Position numbers and translations under genes: made by a program. A stretch of DNA of 29,406 nucleotides, from assembly GCA_900544615.1 (NCBI GenBank), contig UQVS01000024.1, forward strand, positions 1 to 29,406, in the 5' to 3' direction. This stretch comes from an uncultured Oscillibacter sp. (GTDB lineage: Bacteria; Bacillota; Clostridia; Oscillospirales; Oscillospiraceae). The notes beneath the pieces are model-generated. The model was not told where the DNA came from. It saw only the letters and a list, made by a program, of their open reading frames with translations, and did no database searches. Numbering within the stretch: the stretch's first letter is position 1; each line of letters begins with the position of its first letter. Positions 16,128 to 24,029 of this stretch are shown one piece after another.

Positions 16128-16919
16128 ATGTACCACATTCATTTTAACCGGTGGAAACCCGCTGAAAAGCTGACGGCGCTGCTGGCGGTGCTGCTGGCAT
16201 CGCTGACTATCCTGCTGCGGACGGTTCCGGGGGTCAGCTTTTCCGCAAACCTGTGCCTGCTGTGTATGGTGGCCTGTCTGGGGCTGCTGTTTCTCAGCCG
16301 GATGGGACAGCGTAGGCAGGGCTGGAAAATTCTGCTCAGAATTGCTCAGGCCGCTCTGGCACTGCTGGTAATTGCTCTGGCGGCTGTGGAATTCTGGGTC
16401 ATTCGGACGGGGCAGCGGGACGACGCCGCCAAACCGGCGGATGCCGTCATCGTGCTGGGGGCCGGAGTCAACGGAACCACCCCCTCCGTGGCCCTGCAAA
16501 CCCGCATCGACGCGGCGGAAGCCTACCTGAAAGCAAACCCCGGCATTCCGGCGGTGCTGTCCGGCGGGCGTGGGCCGGGAGAGAATCTCTCCGAGGCGCA
16601 GGCAATGTTCAACGCCCTGACGGCGCGGGGCATTGACCCGGCGCGGCTGATTCTGGAGGAGCAGTCCGCCAATACCCGGCAGAATTTGCAAAATTCCCTG
16701 CCGCTATTGGAGGAACGGGGATTTGACAGCTGCGGCGGCCGTGTAGCCATCGTCACCAACGACTTCCACATGGCGCGGGTGACGCTGCTGTGGAATCTGC
16801 CTGCCAAAGTGGTGCAGGTCCCGGCCAGACTGCCGTGGCGATGGCTCAGCGCCAACTACTATCTGCGGGAGAGCTTTGCCGTGGTCAACGATCTGGTGAT
16901 CCGTCCCCTGCTGGCCTGA
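16128..16919 (+). CDS. YdcF/ElyC-like DUF218 membrane protein
   Basis: The 263-residue product has three hydrophobic segments in its first ~90 residues (around LLAVLLASLTILL, LCLLCMVACLGLLFL and ALALLVIALAAVEFWVI), then a soluble DUF218 domain. Typical blocks are ADAVIVLGAGVNG, ALQTRIDAAEAYLKANP, AVLSGGRGPGENLSEAQ, ANTRQNLQNSLP and VAIVTNDFHMARV. Relatives ElyC and SanA act in envelope or peptidoglycan-precursor homeostasis, which fits the preceding ABC operon. RBS CGGAG, ATG at normal spacing. No promoter is seen between it and the permease gene, so it is probably read through from that operon. Confidence 0.88.
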   Translation: MYHIHFNRWKPAEKLTALLAVLLASLTILLRTVPGVSFSANLCLLCMVACLGLLFLSRMGQRRQGWKILLRIAQAALALLVIALAAVEFWVIRTGQRDDAAKPADAVIVLGAGVNGTTPSVALQTRIDAAEAYLKANPGIPAVLSGGRGPGENLSEAQAMFNALTARGIDPARLILEEQSANTRQNLQNSLPLLEERGFDSCGGRVAIVTNDFHMARVTLLWNLPAKVVQVPARLPWRWLSANYYLRESFAVVNDLVIRPLLA

Positions 16920-16932
16920 AAGGAGCGGGAGA

Positions 16933-17366
16933 ATGGAAAAATCCTGCGGAAAGGGTCGTCCGGCCTTGCTCTGAAATATATTGCCATGGTCTCCATGCTC
17001 TGCGACCATGCCAATTTTCTGGTGATCCGCCGGGGCGTCTTTGCACCCTATACCGCAGCGGACGGCAGCATCCTGATCCCGGCTGACGCGCCCGCCGGGG
17101 TTCTGCTGGTGCAAAGGGTGTACGGAATTTTTGAGATTCTGGGACACATCGGCTTTCCCGTCTTTATCTTTCTGCTGGCGGAGGGCTTTCTCCACACCCG
17201 CAGCCGGAAGCGGTATCTGCTGACACTGGCGGCCTTTGCGGTGCTGGCGCTGTACAGCAGTCAGCGGGAGCGGCGGGGCTGGAAATCCTTTTTCTATGCG
17301 TTCTACCCCGCCCACTTTCTGGTACTGCTGTGGATTGGAAAATGGATCGCCGCCCAGTCGCTCTGA
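16933..17366 (+). pseudogene. TraX-like membrane protein remnant (frameshift plus internal deletion)
   Basis: The frame carrying SSGLALKYIAMVSMLCDHANFLVI has the start of TraX-family acetyltransferase-like membrane proteins, and FPVFIFLLAEGFLHTRSRKRYL is the usual second block. The only well-placed ATG (16933, after GGAGCGGGAG) runs GAA AAA TCC and stops after 13 codons. One more A in the A5 run at 16937-16941 would join it to the long frame. The protein then passes from LLTLAAFAVLA directly to RRGWKSFFYAFYPAHFLVLL, the normal C-terminus, so roughly 90 central residues appear to be lost near 17245-17262. An in-frame ATG at 16986 would give 126 residues but lacks an RBS. Two lesions make a pseudogene most likely. 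Confidence 0.72.
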
Positions 17367-17440
17367 AAATTTTTATATTTTTTCAAAATAGCTGCAACAA
17401 AATCCCGTGCCAAGCCGTCTTATAGGTACAGTGATCAAAA

Positions 17441-17455
17441 CCGCCCTCCGGGCGG
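17441..17455 (+). other. Small GC hairpin in the gap before the 56-aa gene
   Basis: CCGCCC-TCC-GGGCGG, six base pairs, without a following U-tract. The rest of 17367-17526 is AT-rich at first and holds no clear promoter; function uncertain. Confidence 0.35.
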
Positions 17456-17526
17456 CGCAAAAACGCGGCTGGGCCGCACAGAAGAGCAAGGAGCCAAGTG
17501 TGAATATGAAAGGAGACGCACTCACT

Positions 17527-17697
17527 ATGGAAAATATGATGAACCGGGAACCGATCTGGAAGCTGTGGGTAGATACCCAGCGCCGTGTGGTGTCCTTTCA
17601 TGAGGAGGCCGGTTCCCAGCTCATGGAATTCCGGGACCGGGATATGTTCCTGCGCTGCATCGACGGGTATACCGCCCAGTTGTATCGCTATCAGTAA
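17527..17697 (+). CDS. Small hypothetical protein (56 aa)
   Basis: Reads MENMMNREPIWKLWVDT followed by a Trp/Arg-rich, soluble-looking body and ends in QLYRYQ. No transmembrane segment or signal. AAAGGAG lies about ten bases before the chosen ATG. The frame is open upstream, with an in-frame ATG at 17506 whose RBS is more distant, so 63 residues is an alternative. The pattern (IWKLWVDTQRRVVSFHE, then an FRDRDMFLRCID segment) looks like conserved short proteins seen in Clostridia, but I cannot name a family. Its neighbours are both degraded genes. Confidence 0.62.
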   Translation: MENMMNREPIWKLWVDTQRRVVSFHEEAGSQLMEFRDRDMFLRCIDGYTAQLYRYQ

Positions 17698-17788
17698 ATA
17701 CACAAGGGAAAATGCCCACAGCTTTTGGACAGCGTGTGCAAACAGGCAGAAACGATCCAAAGCTTGAGCTGATTTATGATTGATACGG

Positions 17789-17821
17789 AGACCGCCCGGA
17801 CGAAAAATGTCCGGGCGGTCT
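17789..17821 (+). terminator. Probable terminator after the 56-aa gene
   Basis: Perfect 13-bp stem AGACCGCCCGGAC / GTCCGGGCGGTCT with loop GAAAAAT, about 90 nt after the stop. Only TTGG follows, so the U-tract is weak, but the stem is very stable. The other parts of 17698-17896 show no gene. Confidence 0.6.
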
Positions 17822-17896
17822 TGGCTAAGCGTCAGATTTTCTTCGTGCGCTTAAAGAAGCGTGGAGCAGATCGGTATTTGTTCAGAAGATGTAAGT

Positions 17897-18925
17897 ATGA
17901 TGAATTATATAATAAGCGGTATTCAAGTTCTTAAAGAATCATTTTTCTCAGGCATATTCATTTGTATTGCAGTGAATGTCTTGCTGTATCTTTTCAAAAA
18001 GCGCAGGAATTTCTCATAAAAATGCATACTTGAGGCAATATTCTGCATTTACTGTGTTACACCGGCAAGACTTACCGGGATTTTTACATTGCATTTCAGT
18101 CTGAATGGCGCTTTCAATTATAATCTGGTTCCGTTTGTCGGGAGTTCTATTGTCCCTGTTTTGCTGAACTTCGCTTTGTTTTTCCCTCTCGGTTTCTTAT
18201 TGCCGCTTATTTTTCGTTCATGCAGAGGAAATTGGAAAAAGGTTGCAGCGATTTGCGGCCTGACCTCGTTAACCATCGAGCTTTTGCAGTTATTGGGCGG
18301 CAGATATGCGGAAGTGGAAGATCTTCTCATCAATACACTGGGCGGATTTTCTGGCTGCATTGTTTCTGCCGGCATAAGCGAGAGAAAGGCGAATCGCAAA
18401 AAAGCCGTGCGTTCCATTGCATCACTGTGTCTCGCACTGACGCTCTGCTTTATTGGAATTTATGCAGTCGGCAACAATGAAAAGCCGTTGCCGGACGGAC
18501 TGTCTGCTGTTGAAAGCAATATTGTTGAAATCCATGTATATTCTCATGGCGAACAGCGCAGCGTGGACGTTGATTCTTACATATATCGCACTTTTGCAAG
18601 CCAGATTGCGAATTGCGGAGGTCATCTGCTGGAAATTCAGAAACCTTCTGAGAGCGGGGTCTGGAATGATTCGGACTGCTTTATCGAAATCATATATGCT
18701 TCCGCTCAGACAATCAGGTTTGAAAATGCCGAAGATTTCTCCATTGAAAACGCTGATCGGCTCCTGTATAATGCCGACCAAAACATTCTATATTGGGGTA
18801 ATTCGGGTTATCAGAATTGTTTGGACTATACCAAAATGGATGGAGAACTACAGGCTCATAAAGAAGAAATACTGAGGGAATACAGAGAGCTGCCTGCGCT
18901 CATTCGTGATTGCTTTCGCCAGTAG
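17897..18925 (+). pseudogene. VanZ-like membrane protein gene split by an in-frame stop
   Basis: One frame reads MMNYIISGIQVLKESFF and a first membrane segment to KKRRNFS, meets TAA at 18017-18019, then continues KCILEAIFCIYCVTPARL and the VanZ core (LVPFVGSS, LFFPLGFLLPLIF, LTIELLQLLGGRYAEVEDLLINTLG), a further membrane segment near FIGIYAV and a ~130-residue soluble C-terminus. Homology-like sequence on both sides of the stop in the same frame points to a nonsense mutation. The downstream part lacks a well-placed start (only TTG at 18089, no RBS). The gene is clearly AT-richer than its neighbours and uses more A/T-ending codons, suggesting transfer. VanZ relatives are linked to glycopeptide tolerance, but a working role is doubtful here. 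Confidence 0.75.
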
Positions 18926-18930
18926 CAATT

Positions 18931-18960
18931 CCGCCGTTTTGCCCGCAGGCGGTTTTCCTT
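18931..18960 (+). terminator. Probable terminator after the VanZ-like gene
   Basis: CCGCC / GGCGG arms at 18931-18935 and 18948-18952, followed by TTTTCCTT. It directly precedes and touches the metG promoter. Confidence 0.5.
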
Positions 18961-18987
18961 GACAGAATTTTGCGCTTGCTGTATAAT
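18959..18987 (+). promoter_or_regulatory. metG: Sigma-A promoter of the metG T-box transcript
   Basis: TTGACA-N17-TATAAT, a full consensus match with ideal spacing. Start expected near 18994. Confidence 0.92.
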
Positions 18988-19014
18988 TTTCGCTGTATTT
19001 GACCGAAAATAGAA

Positions 19015-19290
19015 ACCACAGGCAAGGATGGGAAGAGTACGTTCCCGCAAACCGCAGCAGAGAGTCCCGGCAGCTGAAAAGGGACGCGGCACGGAGGACG
19101 GAACATGGCCCCGGAGCCGCGCGCAAAGCGTCCTCGGACGTCCAAACGCGCTGGGTGCGCCCATTACAGCGCAGGGGTGCGGAACACGCACCCGCAGAGG
19201 CACATCCCGCGAGGGGTGCGCGAAGCAAGGTGGTATCACGGCTCACTCCGCCGTCCTTGGGCGTCGCTCAGGGACGGCGCTTATTTTTCA
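19015..19290 (+). promoter_or_regulatory. T-box riboswitch leader (methionine), upstream of metG
   Basis: A tRNA-sensing leader that allows read-through when uncharged tRNA-Met accumulates. Stem I is recognisable from the AGAGTA S-turn motif (about 19033), AGCAGAGAGTCCCGGCAGCT further along, and the specifier side GGAACATGGCC, where ATG at 19105-19107 is the likely Met specifier codon. The T-box core AAGGTGGTATCACG (19227-19240) holds TGGT, complementary to the ACCA end of tRNA-Met with A at the discriminator position. The terminator stem CGCCGTCC / GGACGGCG (19249-19279) with TTATTTTTC follows. Promoter and downstream gene both agree. Stem II/III boundaries were not resolved. Confidence 0.9.
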
Positions 19291-19325
19291 TATGCTGAAA
19301 TTTATGATAGAGAAGGAGATCAACC

Positions 19326-21374
19326 ATGGGAAAAGATACGTTTTATATCACAACCCCCATCTATTACCCCTCTGACAAGCTGCACATCGGCCACACCTAC
19401 TGCACGGTAGCCACCGATACGCTGGCCCGGTATCACCGGCTGAAGGGCGAGGACGTCATGTTCCTCACCGGCACCGACGAGCACGGTCAGAAGATCGAAC
19501 AGAAGGCGGAGGCCGCCGGCATTACCCCCAAGGAATTCGTGGACCGCATCGTGGAAGGCCCGCGGGGCGTCCGGGATCTGTGGAAGCTGATGAACATCTC
19601 CAACGACCGCTTCATCCGCACCACCGACGATTACCACGTTTCCGCCGTACAGAAAATTTTCCGCAAGATGTACGACAAGGGCGACATTTACAAGGGAACC
19701 TACAAGGGCAAGTACTGCACTCCCTGCGAATCCTTCTGGACTGAGAGCCAGCTGAAGGACGGCTGCTGCCCCGACTGCGGCCGCCCGGTGGTAGACGCCG
19801 AGGAGGAGGCTTACTTCTTCCGCCTGAGCAAGTACGCTGACCGCATCCGGGATCTGCTGGTGAATACCGACTTCCTCCAGCCCCGCAGCCGTGTCAACGA
19901 GATGGTGAAGAACTTCATCGATCCCGGTCTGGAGGATCTGTGCGTTTCCCGCACCAGCTTTACATGGGGCATCCCCGTGGACTTTGACCGCAAGCACGTG
20001 GTCTATGTCTGGCTGGACGCCCTGACCAACTATATCACCGCGCTGGGCTATGAAAACGACCGCTACGATGAGTATCACAAGTACTGGCCCGGCATCAACA
20101 TCGTGGGCAAGGAAATCGTCCGCTTCCACTCCATCATCTGGCCCGCCATGCTCATGAGCCTCGGCGAGCCTCTGCCCAAGCACGTCTTTGGCCACGGCTG
20201 GCTGCTGCTGGACGGCGGCAAGATGTCCAAGTCCAAGGGCAACGTGGTGGATCCCTATGTGCTGGCGGAAAAATTCGGCGTGGACGCGCTGCGCTTCTTC
20301 CTGATGCGTACCTTCCCCTTCGGCTCTGACGGCAACTTCTCCAATGAGCTGCTGATCCAGACCATCAACACCGACCTCGCCAACGATCTGGGCAATCTGC
20401 TGAGCCGTACCACCGCCATGGTGAACAAGTACTTCGGCGGTTCCCTGCCGGCAGGCTGCGGCGCCACGGCGGACGAGCAGCGGCTGGCCGCCATGGTGCG
20501 GATGGGCAGCAGCGTGGAGCTGTCCGCCAACGGAGAAACCGTAGACCCCGTGCTGTACGACGCCCAGCTGGTCGCCATGGCCGCCGGTCTGAAGAAGGCC
20601 TATGCCCATGAGATGGACACCTTCGCCCCCCACAACGCTCTCAGCGAGGTGTTCAAGGTCATTCAGCGGGCCAACAAGTATATCGACGAAAACGCCCCCT
20701 GGGCGCTGGCAAAGGACATGGAGGCCAACGGCGCACGGCTGGCCCATGTACTCTACAACCTGCTGGAAGCCACCCGTATCTGCGGCATCCTGCTGACCCC
20801 CTTCATCCCGGAGAGCATGGAAAAGCTGTTCGTCCAGATCGGCGCAGGCAAGGACGCTCAGACCTGGGATTCCGCCGACCTGTGGGGCGTTCTGCCGGAG
20901 ACGGCAGCCGTCGTCAAGGGTGAGAACCTCTTCCCCCGTGTGGACGCCGCCAAGGCGCTGGAAGAGCTGGAGATCGCCGAGGCCGAGGCCCGGAAGGCCG
21001 CTCTGCCCGCCGTGGAGACCGAGCCGCAGCTGACGGAAAAGGTGGACTTTGACACCTTCTGCAAGTCTGATTTCCGGGTGGTGAAGGTGAAAGCCTGCGA
21101 GGCTGTGAAGAAGTCCGAAAAGCTGCTGCGCTTTACGCTGGATGACGGCACCGGCACCGACCGGCAGATTCTCTCCGGCATCCACAAGTTCTATGAGCCG
21201 GAGGAGCTGGTGGGCAAGACGCTGGCTGCCATCGTAAACCTGCCGCCCCGGAAGATGATGGGCTTTGAGAGCAACGGTATGCTCCTCTCCGCCGTCCACA
21301 AGGAAAAGGGCGAGGAAAAGCTGAACCTCATCATGCTGGACGACAAGATTCCCGCCGGCTCTAAGCTGTGCTGA
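19326..21374 (+). CDS. metG: Methionyl-tRNA synthetase with C-terminal tRNA-binding domain
   Basis: Charges tRNA-Met. The 682-residue protein has the class I signature HIGH (20-23), a CxxC...CxxC zinc knuckle (Cys131, Cys134, Cys148, Cys151), KMSKS (299-303), an anticodon-binding helical region to about 530, and a C-terminal OB-fold EMAP/Trbp111-like domain (about 575-682; VDFDTFCKSDFRVVKVKACE, LVGKTLAAIVNLPPRKM, MLLSAV). The ATG has AAGGAGATC upstream. It is controlled by the T-box leader and probably co-transcribed with the HAD phosphatase gene 102 nt downstream. Confidence 0.98.
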   Translation: MGKDTFYITTPIYYPSDKLHIGHTYCTVATDTLARYHRLKGEDVMFLTGTDEHGQKIEQKAEAAGITPKEFVDRIVEGPRGVRDLWKLMNISNDRFIRTTDDYHVSAVQKIFRKMYDKGDIYKGTYKGKYCTPCESFWTESQLKDGCCPDCGRPVVDAEEEAYFFRLSKYADRIRDLLVNTDFLQPRSRVNEMVKNFIDPGLEDLCVSRTSFTWGIPVDFDRKHVVYVWLDALTNYITALGYENDRYDEYHKYWPGINIVGKEIVRFHSIIWPAMLMSLGEPLPKHVFGHGWLLLDGGKMSKSKGNVVDPYVLAEKFGVDALRFFLMRTFPFGSDGNFSNELLIQTINTDLANDLGNLLSRTTAMVNKYFGGSLPAGCGATADEQRLAAMVRMGSSVELSANGETVDPVLYDAQLVAMAAGLKKAYAHEMDTFAPHNALSEVFKVIQRANKYIDENAPWALAKDMEANGARLAHVLYNLLEATRICGILLTPFIPESMEKLFVQIGAGKDAQTWDSADLWGVLPETAAVVKGENLFPRVDAAKALEELEIAEAEARKAALPAVETEPQLTEKVDFDTFCKSDFRVVKVKACEAVKKSEKLLRFTLDDGTGTDRQILSGIHKFYEPEELVGKTLAAIVNLPPRKMMGFESNGMLLSAVHKEKGEEKLNLIMLDDKIPAGSKLC

Positions 21375-21382
21375 AAGCAAAA

Positions 21383-21439
21383 GGGGGCGCACGCCCCCCT
21401 TCCCCCCGCCGGTGCGGCAAGCATACTGCACCCGCGGGG
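21383..21439 (+). other. Two GC hairpins between metG and the HAD gene
   Basis: GGGGGC-GCAC-GCCCCC at 21383-21398 lies nine bases after the metG stop, followed by an imperfect stem CCCCGCcGGTGC / GCACCcGCGGGG spanning 21404-21439. Neither has a U-tract. They may reduce read-through or define the metG mRNA end. Confidence 0.5.
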
Positions 21440-21476
21440 CGAACATGATTCAAATCTTCTGAAACTGAGGTATTCC

Positions 21477-22136
21477 ATGCGGTTACAAAGCGCAATTTTT
21501 GATATGGACGGCACACTGCTGGACTCCATGCCCACCTGGCGGGAGCTTGGCCCTACTTTTCTGCGGGAAGCAGACATTGAGGCCACACCTGAGCAGCTGC
21601 ACGCCCTTCGCACCATGACAGACCACGAAGTGATTCCCTATCTGCGGGAGGTATGCGGATTGCAGAAGTCCCCGGAGGAGATCATGAACGAGATCATCCG
21701 CCGGATGGAGGATTTTTACTCCACTCAGGTGCGTCCAAAGCCCGGTCTGGAAAAATTTCTCTCCATTCTGAAAATGGAGGGTGTCTGGATGTATGTTGCC
21801 ACTGCTACCCACCGGCGGCTGACGGAGAAAGCTCTGAAAACTGCGGGCATCGACCAGTATTTCCGGGGAATCATTACCTCCGCCGACGCGGGGAATCACA
21901 AGCGGGACAGCGCCGACATCTATGAAATGGCCATGCGGCGGCTCCAGTCCAACAAACGGGACACCGTGGTGTTTGAGGACGCCCTGTACGCCATCCGCAC
22001 CGCCAAGGCCGCCGGATTCCGGGTTGCCGGCGTGTACGATGTGACGGAGGAAGACGACCAGCCGGAGATCCAGCGGATCAGCGACTATTACATCCGTTCC
22101 TATGAAGAACTGGTACAATCCGAAACGCTTACATAA
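21477..22136 (+). CDS. HAD-superfamily phosphatase (beta-phosphoglucomutase-like, subfamily IA)
   Basis: A 219-residue hydrolase with motif I DMDGT (Asp9 nucleophile, Asp11 acid/base), a helical cap of about 70 residues (TPEQLHALRTMTDHEVIPYL onward), motif II in YVATATHRR, a motif III lysine in GNHKRDSADIY, and motif IV acids in VVFEDALYAIRTAKAAGF. Such enzymes act on small phosphorylated metabolites; the substrate cannot be read from sequence. GAGG lies seven bases before the ATG. It follows metG and ends in a strong terminator. Confidence 0.9.
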   Translation: MRLQSAIFDMDGTLLDSMPTWRELGPTFLREADIEATPEQLHALRTMTDHEVIPYLREVCGLQKSPEEIMNEIIRRMEDFYSTQVRPKPGLEKFLSILKMEGVWMYVATATHRRLTEKALKTAGIDQYFRGIITSADAGNHKRDSADIYEMAMRRLQSNKRDTVVFEDALYAIRTAKAAGFRVAGVYDVTEEDDQPEIQRISDYYIRSYEELVQSETLT

Positions 22137-22154
22137 ATCGAACAGATCAACATG

Positions 22155-22182
22155 AAAAAGGAGCCTGTACAGGCTCCTTTTT
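22155..22182. terminator. Bidirectional intrinsic terminator
   Basis: A near-perfect palindrome AAAAAGGAGCCT-GTAC-AGGCTCCTTTTT after the HAD gene, with further T-rich sequence. It serves this gene and the converging MATE gene. Confidence 0.92.
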
Positions 22183-22271
22183 CATATTTTTGCTATTCCT
22201 GAGTTTTGTGTGAAACGAATCCGCAGAGCCGGTTCCGTCCAGCCGTCTGTGGGGAACAGGCTGATCTCCGT

Positions 22272-23609
22272 TCAGTCTGACGGATGTGAGCGGGCCGTCT
22301 CCTGTTGAAGAAACTGCCGGTAGCAGAGGACGCCGCCCAGCGTGGTCAGGATCTCCGTGATGGGAAAAACCATCCAGAACGTCTCCAGCCCACCCAGACG
22401 GGCCAGCAGCCACCCCAGCGGCACAAACAGGATCACCGTCCGCAGGATCGTCAGGAACGAGCTTTTCAGGGCGTAGCCCGCGGCCTGAAAGAACACGGGG
22501 AAAATCTGCGCCGTCACAATGGGGAGAAAGCTGGGGCCGATACAGCGGAAGGCGTATACGCCGATGCGGAGAACCTCCGGATCCTGAGAGAACACCCGTA
22601 GCATGGGGCCGGGGATCAGTTCAAAAAACAACGTGCCGGTGGACATGAGCGCCATGCCGAATACGATGGACTCCATCAGGGTCTTATGGCAGCGGCGCAG
22701 GTTCCCGGCGGCGTAATTGTAGCTGATGACCGGCACGATGCAGGTCTGCATGGCGCCCAGCGGGATGAAAAAGAAGGTCTGCCACTTATAATAGAGGCCC
22801 AGCGTCGTAACCGCCTGATCGGAAAAGGTCTTGAGGATCAGGTTCAGACCCAGAATGTAAAACGTGTAAGCGGACTGCATCAGGATATTGGGAACGCCCA
22901 GCCGGTAGATCCGCCGCATCAGAGCAGGGTACAGCTGTCGGGCGGGGGACGGACGGAATCCGCCCCGGAAAACCATCAGCGCCGCCACGATCTGTCCCGA
23001 TACCGTGGCAATGGCCGCGCCGGCGATGCCCAGTTCCGGCAGACCTGCCAGCCCAAAGATCAGCAGGGGATCCAGCACGATATTGACGACCGCGCCCAGA
23101 ATCTGCGCCGTCATGGGGCGGGTCATATTGCCCTCCGCCTGTAAGACCTTGGTCCAGCCGCTTTCCAGAAACAATCCGATGCTGCACACGCAGGTGATCC
23201 GGCCGTAGGTCACCACCTGACGGATGACCTCCTCCGACGGCGTGGACATCCGGGCGTAAGCAGGCATCATCAGACAGGTCACTGCGGCAAACAGCGCCCA
23301 CATTCCCAGCGCCAGAGGCGTGCTGGCTCCGGCAATCTCGTCTGCCCGTTTTCGGTCGTGGATGCCCAGAAAGTAGGCCATGGCGGTGTTGATCCCCACG
23401 CCGGTTCCCACGGCCAGCGCGATCATCAGCAGCTGGAGGGGATAGATGATGGAGAGGGCTGTCAGCCCGGCTTCCGAACAGCGGCCGATGAAAAAGCTGT
23501 CCACAATGTTGTAAAGCGCCTGAATCAGCTGGGCCAGCATCACCGGCGGCGTCAGCTTCATCAAAATGCGGCTGATCCGGGCCGTACCGAAAAATTCATT
23601 ATCTGTCAT
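22272..23609 (-). CDS. MATE-family multidrug/cation antiporter
   Basis: A 445-residue membrane protein with about twelve hydrophobic segments. Characteristic stretches are LMKLTPPVMLAQLIQALYNIVDSFFIGR at the start, ALSIIYPLQLLMIALAVGTGVG, LQAEGNMTRPMTAQILGAVVNIVLDPLLIF, a duplicated second half (IYRLGVPNILMQSAYTFYI, KWQTFFFIPLGAMQTCIVPVISYNYAAGN) and FFQAAGYALKSS. It belongs to the NorM/DinF-like group that exports organic cations using Na+ or H+. ATG 23609 is chosen for its GGGAG and because MTDNEFFGTARISRIL is the family's usual beginning; the frame stays open 37 codons further upstream. Monocistronic with its own promoter. Confidence 0.94.
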   Translation of the reverse strand: MTDNEFFGTARISRILMKLTPPVMLAQLIQALYNIVDSFFIGRCSEAGLTALSIIYPLQLLMIALAVGTGVGINTAMAYFLGIHDRKRADEIAGASTPLALGMWALFAAVTCLMMPAYARMSTPSEEVIRQVVTYGRITCVCSIGLFLESGWTKVLQAEGNMTRPMTAQILGAVVNIVLDPLLIFGLAGLPELGIAGAAIATVSGQIVAALMVFRGGFRPSPARQLYPALMRRIYRLGVPNILMQSAYTFYILGLNLILKTFSDQAVTTLGLYYKWQTFFFIPLGAMQTCIVPVISYNYAAGNLRRCHKTLMESIVFGMALMSTGTLFFELIPGPMLRVFSQDPEVLRIGVYAFRCIGPSFLPIVTAQIFPVFFQAAGYALKSSFLTILRTVILFVPLGWLLARLGGLETFWMVFPITEILTTLGGVLCYRQFLQQETARSHPSD

Positions 23610-23718
23610 GAAAATGCTCCCTGTTCTCTGCGTCCTGTCTGGCCGGGGGCCATCCTCCGGCAGTGAAAGCCGCCGCACGGCAATGCACTGTGCCTGTCGG
23701 AAGTTTTGCGGGTATCTC

Positions 23719-23746
23719 ATTATACACAGCGGTGCGGAATTGTCAA
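23719..23746 (-). promoter_or_regulatory. Sigma-A promoter of the MATE gene
   Basis: Minus strand TTGACA-N16-TATAAT, with a start near 23712 and a leader of about 100 nt. The leader contains GC-rich inverted segments but no regulatory RNA I recognise. Confidence 0.8.
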
Positions 23747-23874
23747 GATAAAGCGGGATTCACCGCAAATGAAACGGCTTACACCGCAGGCACCCGTTTC
23801 CCAAGCAGGATCGGGAGCATCCGTAATGCAAAAGGGATCGTGCGGCAGATCGTTTTATGGATAATGTACACAAA

Positions 23875-23889
23875 TTGTAATCGCTTACC
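23875..23889. promoter_or_regulatory. cre/LacI-type site upstream of lacI promoter
   Basis: TTGTAATCGCTTACC matches the catabolite-response consensus WTGNAANCGNWNNCW except for the last base. It lies about 35 bp upstream of the lacI -35 box, so it could serve CcpA or the local LacI protein. The surrounding 23747-23921 shows no gene. Confidence 0.5.
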
Positions 23890-23921
23890 TCCGCCATTCT
23901 GTAGAAAATAGCCGGATTGTA

Positions 23922-23950
23922 TTGCAATCTTCAAGGAATGCTGTTATATT
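23922..23950 (+). promoter_or_regulatory. Promoter of the lacI gene
   Basis: TTGCAA-N17-TATATT, good spacing, start near 23957. Confidence 0.6.
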
Positions 23951-23991
23951 TGAATAAACAAACGGCAAAAATGCCGGTTTAATTTATTCAA
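23950..23991 (+). repeat. Nested inverted repeat in the lacI leader
   Basis: Outer arms TTGAATAAA (23950-23958) and TTTATTCAA (23983-23991) enclose an inner stem CGGCA-AAAA-TGCCG (23963-23976), with AAA/TTT between them. The whole can fold as one imperfect long hairpin at the transcript's 5' end, or act as nested operators on DNA. Confidence 0.6.
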
Positions 23992-23995
23992 GTTG

Positions 23996-24010
23996 ATGTA
24001 AGCGTTTTCA
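23996..24010. promoter_or_regulatory. cre/LacI-type operator in front of lacI
   Basis: ATGTAAGCGTTTTCA fits WTGNAANCGNWNNCW at every constrained base. Lying downstream of the promoter and just before the lacI RBS, it would act as a roadblock; either CcpA or the encoded LacI protein could bind. Confidence 0.72.
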
Positions 24011-24029
24011 TTTTGAGGGAGGTTCCGGC

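Noticed and set aside
14019..16691. Possible second gene set on the minus strand opposite the ABC permease
   Set aside because: The plus-strand genes have membrane-protein hydrophobicity, overlapping starts and ribosome binding sites; the opposite frame has none of these.
17367..17526. Extension of the 56-aa gene upstream to about 96 residues
   Set aside because: The upstream part covers a GC hairpin and lacks a start with an RBS; the composition changes at the internal ATGs preceded by AAGGAG.
18089..18925. VanZ-like gene as an intact 278-residue protein starting at TTG
   Set aside because: No RBS precedes the TTG, the first membrane segments of the family would be missing, and matching sequence continues upstream in the same frame beyond a single stop.
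18999..19410. Small overlapping frames in the metG leader as genes
   Set aside because: They run through the T-box RNA elements, differ in all frames and are Arg/Pro-rich, as expected for structured non-coding GC-rich RNA.
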